Of a stretch of 64,000 nt of DNA, positions 56,896 through 64,000 are shown piece after piece; position 1 is the first letter of the stretch; the number at the start of each line of letters is the position of its first letter. A program made the translations under genes and the position numbers. Below the pieces are notes generated by a model. The model saw nothing but the letters and a program-made list of their open reading frames with translations. It made no database searches and was not told the DNA's origin. The stretch comes from Plantago major (lineage: Eukaryota; Streptophyta; Magnoliopsida; Lamiales; Plantaginaceae), in assembly GCA_026545765.1 (NCBI GenBank), contig CM048840.1, forward strand, positions 55,056,580 through 55,120,579. Reading direction: 5' to 3'.

Positions 56896-59800
56896 CCACT
56901 CCTTATGTGTGTTCTTCAACTCTTAAGTAGTGTTCTTCGTTTGTGATACTCTTACTCCTTCTGTTTATTATTTAAATCTCGAATAGACTTCTTTGTTTGA
57001 CATTATCCCACTCCTTTAGTGTGTTGTTTAACTCTCGAGTAGAGTTATTCGTTTGTTTATCTTCCATCTCCAAAGTTTGTTGTTTATATCTCTCAAGTAA
57101 ATTTGTTCGTTTGTTGTTTATTCAACACCTTTTGTGTTTTGTTTAACTCTCAAGTAGAGTTCTTCGTTCGGTATTTTATTACTCCTCCTGTGTGTCGTTT
57201 AAATCTCAAATTGCCTTCTCCATTTGTAATTATCCCACTCCTTTATTGTGTTGTTTAACTCCCCAGAAGAATTTTACATTTGTTGTTTATCCCACTCCTT
57301 ATGTGTGTTCTTCAACTCTTAAGTAGTGTTCTTCGTTTGTGATACTCTTACTCCTTCTGTTTATTATTTAAATCTCGAATAGACTTCTTTGTTTGACATT
57401 ATCCCACTCCTTTAGTGTGTTGTTTAACTCTCGAGTAGAGTTATTCGTTTGTTTATCTTCCATCTCCAAAGTTTGTTGTTTATATCTCTCAAGTAAATTT
57501 GTTCGTTTGTTGTTTATTCAACACCTTTTGTGTTTTGTTTAACTCTCAAGTAGAGTTCTTCGTTCGGTATTTTATTACTCCTCCTGTGTGTCGTTTAAAT
57601 CTCAAATTGCCTTCTCCATTTGTAATTATCCCACTCCTTTATTGTGTTGTTTAACTCCCCAGAAGAATTTTACATTTGTTGTTTATCCCACTCCTTATGT
57701 GTGTTCTTCAACTCTTAAGTAGTGTTCTTCGTTTGTGATACTCTTACTCCTTCTGTTTATTATTTAAATCTCGAATAGACTTCTTTGTTTGACATTATCC
57801 CACTCCTTTAGTGTGTTGTTTAACTCTCGAGTAGAGTTATTCGTTTGTTTATCTTCCATCTCCAAAGTTTGTTGTTTATATCTCTCAAGTAAATTTGTTC
57901 GTTTGTTGTTTATTCAACACCTTTTGTGTTTTGTTTAACTCTCAAGTAGAGTTCTTCGTTCGGTATTTTATTACTCCTCCTGTGTGTCGTTTAAATCTCA
58001 AATTGCCTTCTCCGTTTGTAATTATCCCACTCCTTTATTGTGTTGTTTAACTCTCGAGTAGAATTTTATATTTGTTGTTTATCCCACTCCTTATGTGTGT
58101 CCTTTAACTCTTAACTAGTGTTCTACGTTTCTGATACTCTTACTCCTTCTGTGTATTGTTTAAATCTCGAATAGACTTCTTTGTTTGACATTATCCCACT
58201 CCTTTAGTGTGTTGTTTAACTCTCGAGTAGAGTTATTCGTTTGTTGTTTATCCCACTCCTTATGTGTGTTCTTTAACTCTTAAGTAGTGTTCTTCGTTTG
58301 TGATACTCTTACTCCTTCTGTTTATTATTTAAATCTCGAATAGACTTCTTTGTTTGACATTATCCCACTCCTTTAGTGTGTTGTTTAACTCTCGAGTAGA
58401 GTTATTCGTTTGTTTATCTTCCATCTCCAAAGTTTGTTGTTCATATCTCTCAAGTAAATTTGTTCGTTTGTTGTTTATTCAACACCTTTTGTGTTTTGTT
58501 TAACTCTCAAGTAGAGTTCTTTGTTAGTTATTTTATTACTCCTCCTGTGTGTTGTTTAAATCTCAAATTGCCTTCTCCGTTTGTAATTATCCCACTCCTT
58601 TATTGTGTTGTTTAACTCTCGAGTAGAATTTTACATTTGTTGTTTATCCCACTCCTTATGTGTGTCCTTTAACTCTTAACTAGTGTTCTACGTTTCTGAT
58701 ACTCTTACTCCTTCTGTGTATTGTTTAAATCTCGAATAGACTTCTTTGTTTGACATTATCCCACTCCTTTAGTGTGTTGTTTAACTCTCGAGTAGAGTTA
58801 TTCGTTTGTTTATAATCCAACTCCATATGTGTGTTCTTTAAATCTTAAGTAGTGTTCTTCGTTTATGATACTCTTACTCCAGTGTATTTTTTAAATCTCG
58901 AATAGACTTCTTTGTTTGACATTATCCCACTCCTTTAGTGTGTTGTTTAACTCTCGAGTAGAGTTATTCGTTTGTTTATCTTCCATCTCCAAAGTTTGTT
59001 GTTTATATCTCTCAAGTAAATTTGTTCGTTTGTTGTTTATTCAACACCTTTTGTGTTTTGTTTAACTCTCAAGTAGAGTTCTTCGTTCGGTATTTTATTA
59101 CTCCTCCTGTGTGTCGTTTAAATCTCAAATTGCCTTCTCCATTTGTAATTATCCCACTCCTTTATTGTGTTGTTTAACTCCCCAGAAGAATTTTACATTT
59201 GTTGTTTATCCCACTCCTTATGTGTGTTCTTCAACTCTTAAGTAGTGTTCTTCGTTTGTGATACTCTTACTCCTTCTGTTTATTATTTAAATCTCGAATA
59301 GACTTCTTTGTTTGACATTATCCCACTCCTTTAGTGTGTTGTTTAACTCTCGAGTAGAGTTATTCGTTTGTTTATCTTCCATCTCCAAAGTTTGTTGTTT
59401 ATATCTCTCAAGTAAATTTGTTCGTTTGTTGTTTATTCAACACCTTTTGTGTTTTGTTTAACTCTCAAGTAGAGTTCTTCGTTCGGTATTTTATTACTCC
59501 TCCTGTGTGTCGTTTAAATCTCAAATTGCCTTCTCCGTTTGTAATTATCCCACTCCTTTATTGTGTTGTTTAACTCTCGAGTAGAATTTTATATTTGTTG
59601 TTTATCCCACTCCTTATGTGTGTCCTTTAACTCTTAACTAGTGTTCTACGTTTCTGATACTCTTACTCATACATGTATTGTTTAAATCTCGAATAGACTT
59701 CTTTGTTTGACATTATCCCACTCCTTTAGTGTGTTGTTTAACTCTCGAGTAGAGTTATTCGTTTGTTGTTTATCCCACTCCTTATGTGTGTTCTTTAACT

Positions 59801-62800
59801 CTTAAGTAGTGTTCTTCGTTTGTGATACTCTTACTCCTTCTGTTTATTATTTAAATCTCGAATAGACTTCTTTGTTTGACATTATCCCACTCCTTTAGTG
59901 TGTTGTTTAACTCTCGAGTAGAGTTATTCGTTTGTTTATCTTCCATCTCCAAAGTTTGTTGTTTATATCTCTCAAGTAAATTTGTTCGTTTGTTGTTTAT
60001 TCAACACCTTTTGTGTTTTGTTTAACTCTCAAGTAGAGTTCTTCGTTCGTTATTTTATTACTCCTCCTGTGTGTCGTTTAAATCTCAAATTGCCTTCTCC
60101 GTTTGTAATTATCCCACTCCTTTATTGTGTTGTTTAACTCTCGAGTAGAATTTTATATTTGTTGTTTATCCCACTCCTTATGTGTGTCCTTTAACTCTTA
60201 ACTAGTGTTCTACGTTTCTGATACTCTTACTCCTTCTGTGTATTGTTTAAATCTCGAATAGACTTCTTTGTTTGACATTATCCCACTCCTTTAGTGTGTT
60301 GTTTAACTCTCGAGTAGAGTTATTCGTTTGTTGTTTATCCCACTCCTTATGTGTGTTCTTTAACTCTTAAGTAGTGTTCTTCGTTTGTGATACTCTTACT
60401 CATACATTTATTGTTTAAATCTCGAATAGACTTCTTTGTTTGACATTATCCCCTCCTTTAGTGTGTTGTTTAACTCTCGAGTAGAGTTATTCGTTTGTTT
60501 ATCTTCCATCTCCAAAGTTTGTTGTTTATATCTCTCAAGTAAATTTGTTCGTTTGTTGTTTATTCAACACCTTTTGTGTTTTGTTTAACTCTCAAGTAGA
60601 GTTCTTCGTTCGGTATTTTATTACTCCTCCTGTGTGTCGTTTAAATCTCAAATTGCCTTCTCCGTTTGTAATTATCCCACTCCTTTATTGTGTTGTTTAA
60701 CTCTCGAGTAGAATTTTACATTTGTTGTTTATCCCACTCCTTATGTGTGTCCTTTAACTCTTAACTAGTGTTCTACGTTTCTGATACTCTTACTCCTTCT
60801 GTGTATTGTTTAAATCTCGAATAGACTTCTTTGTTTGACATTATCCCACTCCTTTAGTGTGTTGTTTAACTCTCGAGTAGAGTTATTCGTTTGTTGTTCT
60901 TCCCTCTCCAAAGTCTGTCGTTCATATCTCACAAGTAGAGTTTTTCGTTTGTTGTTTATTCAAATCCTTTTGTGTTTTGTTTAACTCCCAAGTAGAGTTG
61001 TTCGTTTGTTATTTTATTACACCTCCCGTGTCTTGTTACAATCTCAAATTGCCTTCTCCGTTTGTAATTATCCCACTCCTTTATTGTGTTGTTTAACTCT
61101 CCAGTAGAATTTTACATTTGTTGTTTATCCCACTCCTTATGTGTGTTCTTTAACTCTTAAATAGTGTTCTTCGTTTGTGATACTCTTACTCCTACTGTGT
61201 ATTGTTTAAATCTCGAATAGACTTCTTTGTTTGACATTATCCCACTCCTTTAGTGTGTTGTTTAACTCTCGAGTAGAGTTATTCGTTTGTTGTTCATCCA
61301 TCTCCAAAGTTTGTTGTTTATATCTCTCAAGTAGATTTGTTCGTTTGTTGTTTATTCAACACCTTTTGTGTTTTGTTTAACTCTCAAGTGGAGTTCTTCG
61401 TTCGTTATTTTATTATTCCTCTTGTGTGTTGTTTAAATCTCAAATTGGCTTCTCCGTTTGTAATTATCTCTCTCCCATTATTGTTTTATTTAACTTCTGG
61501 GTAGAATTTTATATTTGTTGTTTATCCCAGTCCATGTGTGTTGATTAATTCTCAAGTAGTGTTCTTCGTTTGTGATACTCTTACTCCTTCTGTGTATTGT
61601 TTAAATCTCGAACAGACTTCTTTGTTTGACATTATCCCACTCCTTTAGTGTGTTGTTTAACTCTCGAGTAGAGTTATTCGTTTGTTGTTTATCCCACTCC
61701 TTATGTGTGTTCTTTAACTCTTAAGTAGTGTTCTTCGTTTTTGATACTCTTACTCCTTCTGTTTATTATTTAAATCTCGAATAGACTTCTTTGTTTGACA
61801 TTATCCCACTCCTTTAGTGTGTTGTTTAACTCTCGAGTAGAGTTATTCGTTTGTTTATCTTCCATCTCCAAAGTTTGTTGTTTATATCTCTCAAGTAAAT
61901 TTGCTCGTTTGTTGTTTATTCAACACCTTTTGTGTTTTGTTTAACTCTCAAGTAGAGTTCTTCGTTCGGTTTTTTATTACTCCTCCTGTGTGTCGTTTAA
62001 ATCTCAAATTGACTTCTCCGTTTGTAATTATCCCACTCCTTTATTGTGTTGTTTAACTCTCGAGTAGAATTTTACATTTGTTGTTTATCCCACTCCTTAT
62101 GTGTGTCCTTTAACTCTTAACTAGTGTTCTACATTTCTGATACTCTTACTCCTTCTGCGTATTGTTTAAATCTCGAATAGACTTCTTTGTTTGACATTAT
62201 CCCACTCCTTTAGTGTGTTGTTTAACTCTCGAGTAGAGTTATTCGTTTGTTGTTCGTCCATCTCCAAAGTTTGTTGTTTATACCTCTCAAGTAGATTTGT
62301 TCGTTTGTTGTTTATTCATCACCTTTTGTGTTTTGTTTAACTCTCAAGAGGAGTTCTTCGTTCGTTATTTTATTATTCCTCTTATGTGTGGTTTAAATCT
62401 CAAATTGACTTCTCCATTTGTAATTATCTCTCCCCCATTACTGTTTTATTTAACTCCCGAGTAGAATTTTATACTTGTTGTTTATCCGATTCCATATGTG
62501 TGTTGATTAATTCTCAAGTAGTGTTCTTCGTTTGTGATACTCTTACTCCATCTGTGTATTGTTTAAATCTCGAATAGACTTCTTTGTTTGACATTATCCC
62601 ACTCCTTTAGTGTGTTGTTAAACTCTTGAGTAGAGTTATTCGTTTGTTGTTCATCCATCTCCAAAGTTTGTTGTTTATATCTCTCAAGTAGATTTGTTCG
62701 TTTGTTGTTTATTCAACACCTTTTGTGTTTTGTTTAACTCTCAAGTGGAGTTCTTCGTTCGTTATTTCATTATTCCTCTTGTGTGTTGTTTAAATCTCAA

Positions 62801-64000
62801 ATTGGCTTCTCCATTTGTAATTATCTCTCTCCCATTATTGTTTTATTTAACTCCCGAGTAGAATTTTATACTTGTTGTTTATCCCAGTCCATATGTGTGT
62901 TGATTAATTCTCAAGTAGTGTTCTTCGTTTGTGATACTCTTACACCTTCTGTTTATTGTTTAAATCTCGAACAGACTTCTTTGTTTGACATTATCCCACT
63001 CCTTTAGTGTGTTGTTTAACTCTCGAGTAGAGTTATTCGTTTGTTGTTTATCCCACTCCTTATGTGTGTCCTTTAACTCTTAACTAGTGTTCTACATTTC
63101 TGATACTCTTACTCCTTCTGCGTATTGTTTAAATCTCGAATAGACTTCTTTGTTTGACATTATCCCACTCCTTTAGTGTGTTGTTTAACTCTCGAGTAGA
63201 GTTATTCGTTTGTTGTTCGTCCATCTCCAAAGTTTGTTGTTTATATCTCTCAAGTAGATTTGTTCGTTTGTTGTTTATTCAACACCTTTTGTGTTTTGTT
63301 TAACTCTCAAGTGGAGTTCTTCGTTCGTTATTTTATTATTCCTCTTGTGTGTTGTTTAAATCTCAAATTGGCTTCTCCATTTGTAATTATCTCTCTCCCA
63401 TTATTGTTTTATTTAACTCCCGAGTAGAATTTTATACTTGTTGTTTATCCCAGTCCATATGTGTGTTCTTTAACTCTTAAGTAGTGTTCTTCGTTTGTGA
63501 TACTCTTACTCCTTCTGTTTATTGTTTAAATCTCGAATAGACTTCTTTGTTTGACATTATCCCACTCCTTTAGTGTGTTGTTGAACTCTCGAGTAGAGTT
63601 ATTCGTCTGTTTATCTTCCATCTCCAAAGTTTGTTTTTTATATCTCTCAAGTACATTTGTTCGTTTGTTGTTTTTTCAACACCTTTTGTGTTTTGTTTAA
63701 CTTTGAAGTAGAGTTATCCGTTCGTTATTTTATTACACCTCCCGTGTCTTGTTTCAATCTCAAATTCCCTTCTCCGTTTGTAATTATCCCACTCCTTTAT
63801 TGTGTTGTTTAACTCCCCAGTAGAATTTTACATTTGTTGTTTATCCCACTCCTTATGTGTGTTCTTCAACTCTTAAGTAGTGTTCTTCGTTTGTGATACT
63901 CTTACTCCTTCTGTGTATTGTTTAAATCTCGAATACACTTCTTTGTTTGACATTATCCCACTCCTTTAGTGTGTTGTTTAACTCTCGAGTAGAGTTATTC
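56896..64000 (+). repeat. Satellite array with seven-mer and three-mer higher-order units
   Basis: The array is about 7.1 kb of tandem repeats and continues past the window. The monomer is about 57 bp, with a core like GTTTAACTCTCGAGTAGAGTT. Seven distinct monomers make a 396-bp unit. Taking CCACTCCTTATG as the unit start, units begin at 56896, 57292, 57688, 58084, 58253, 58649, 58817, 59211, 59607, 59775, 60171, 60340, 60734, 61130, 61527, 61694, 62090, 62487, 62884, 63053, 63450 and 63846. That gives 15 complete units of 394-397 bp and six of 167-169 bp. The short units hold monomers 1-3 only. No gene is present; short open frames here are chance products. Confidence 0.95.

Noticed and set aside
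56675..56930. Open frames crossing the N run
   Set aside because: They are open only because N codons are read as X; the right part is satellite.
62386..63007. Two open frames of 63 and 74 codons in the satellite
   Set aside because: They repeat with the satellite period and have no start context or domain; chance frames in tandem DNA.
56896..64000. CRISPR-like array
   Set aside because: Repeats are contiguous diverged monomers without unique spacers, in a plant genome.
56896..64000. Declaring this the centromere
   Set aside because: HOR structure and nearby Athila elements fit pericentromeric DNA, but no centromere-specific CRM integrase or CENH3 evidence is available from sequence alone.

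Overview
This is plant nuclear DNA, almost certainly from a eudicot. It consists of nested and broken LTR retrotransposons (about 1-56.8 kb), then a 100-base assembly gap, then a satellite array that runs off the right edge. The evidence is Ty1/copia pol fragments, Ty3/gypsy Athila-type gag, protease, RT and integrase, plant-type LTRs with target-site duplications, a hAT-like MITE, and no recognisable host gene, rRNA or tRNA. The species cannot be named from the sequence.

Layout. 1-1192: fragment of a Copia accessory ORF (copy E1). 1193-1962: lone Athila-type LTR. 1963-5540: Copia D (integrase end, RT, RNase H, downstream ORF). 5541-12013: Copia B on the minus strand (gag, protease, PBS, LTR), its LTR split by a solo Gypsy LTR with a 5-bp TSD. 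12014-24275: Copia A (RT, RNase H, accessory ORF), interrupted inside RNase H by Athila-1 (12954-21733, TSD GCAGA). 24276-30431: Athila-2, minus strand, pol without gag or env-like ORF. 30432-37346: accessory gene and 3' LTR of another Copia (E3). 37498-51182: Copia C, minus strand, near full length, carrying a MITE and a second solo Gypsy LTR. 51183-53102: unassigned AT-rich DNA and part of an Athila LTR. 53103-56795: two more Copia pieces (E5 plus, E6 minus). 56796-56895: N gap. 56896-64000: satellite.

Main observation. One Copia family (LTR starting TGTTAGGAATATCTG and ending ATCTGGACCAACA; copies A, B, C, E1, E3, E5, E6) carries between pol and the 3' LTR a long accessory gene that looks like a cellular gene. 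In the three copies where it can be seen, a conserved upstream block and a TATA-like box precede the ATG. The encoded protein has a nuclear-localisation-like basic tract, an acidic Q/P-rich middle, coiled coil and a conserved C-terminal block. In two independent copies (E3 and C) the gene is split by at least four short GT...AG introns at matching positions, and the clearest ones are phase 0. No signal peptide or membrane segment is visible, so 'env-like' describes only its position.

The Athila elements are complementary: Athila-1 has gag, protease and an env-like ORF but no RT or integrase, while Athila-2 has protease, RT, RNase H and integrase but no env-like ORF. The satellite is a higher-order array of about 57-bp monomers in 396-bp seven-mers and about 169-bp three-mers. 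Every protein-coding region here is decayed by stops, frameshifts or deletions.
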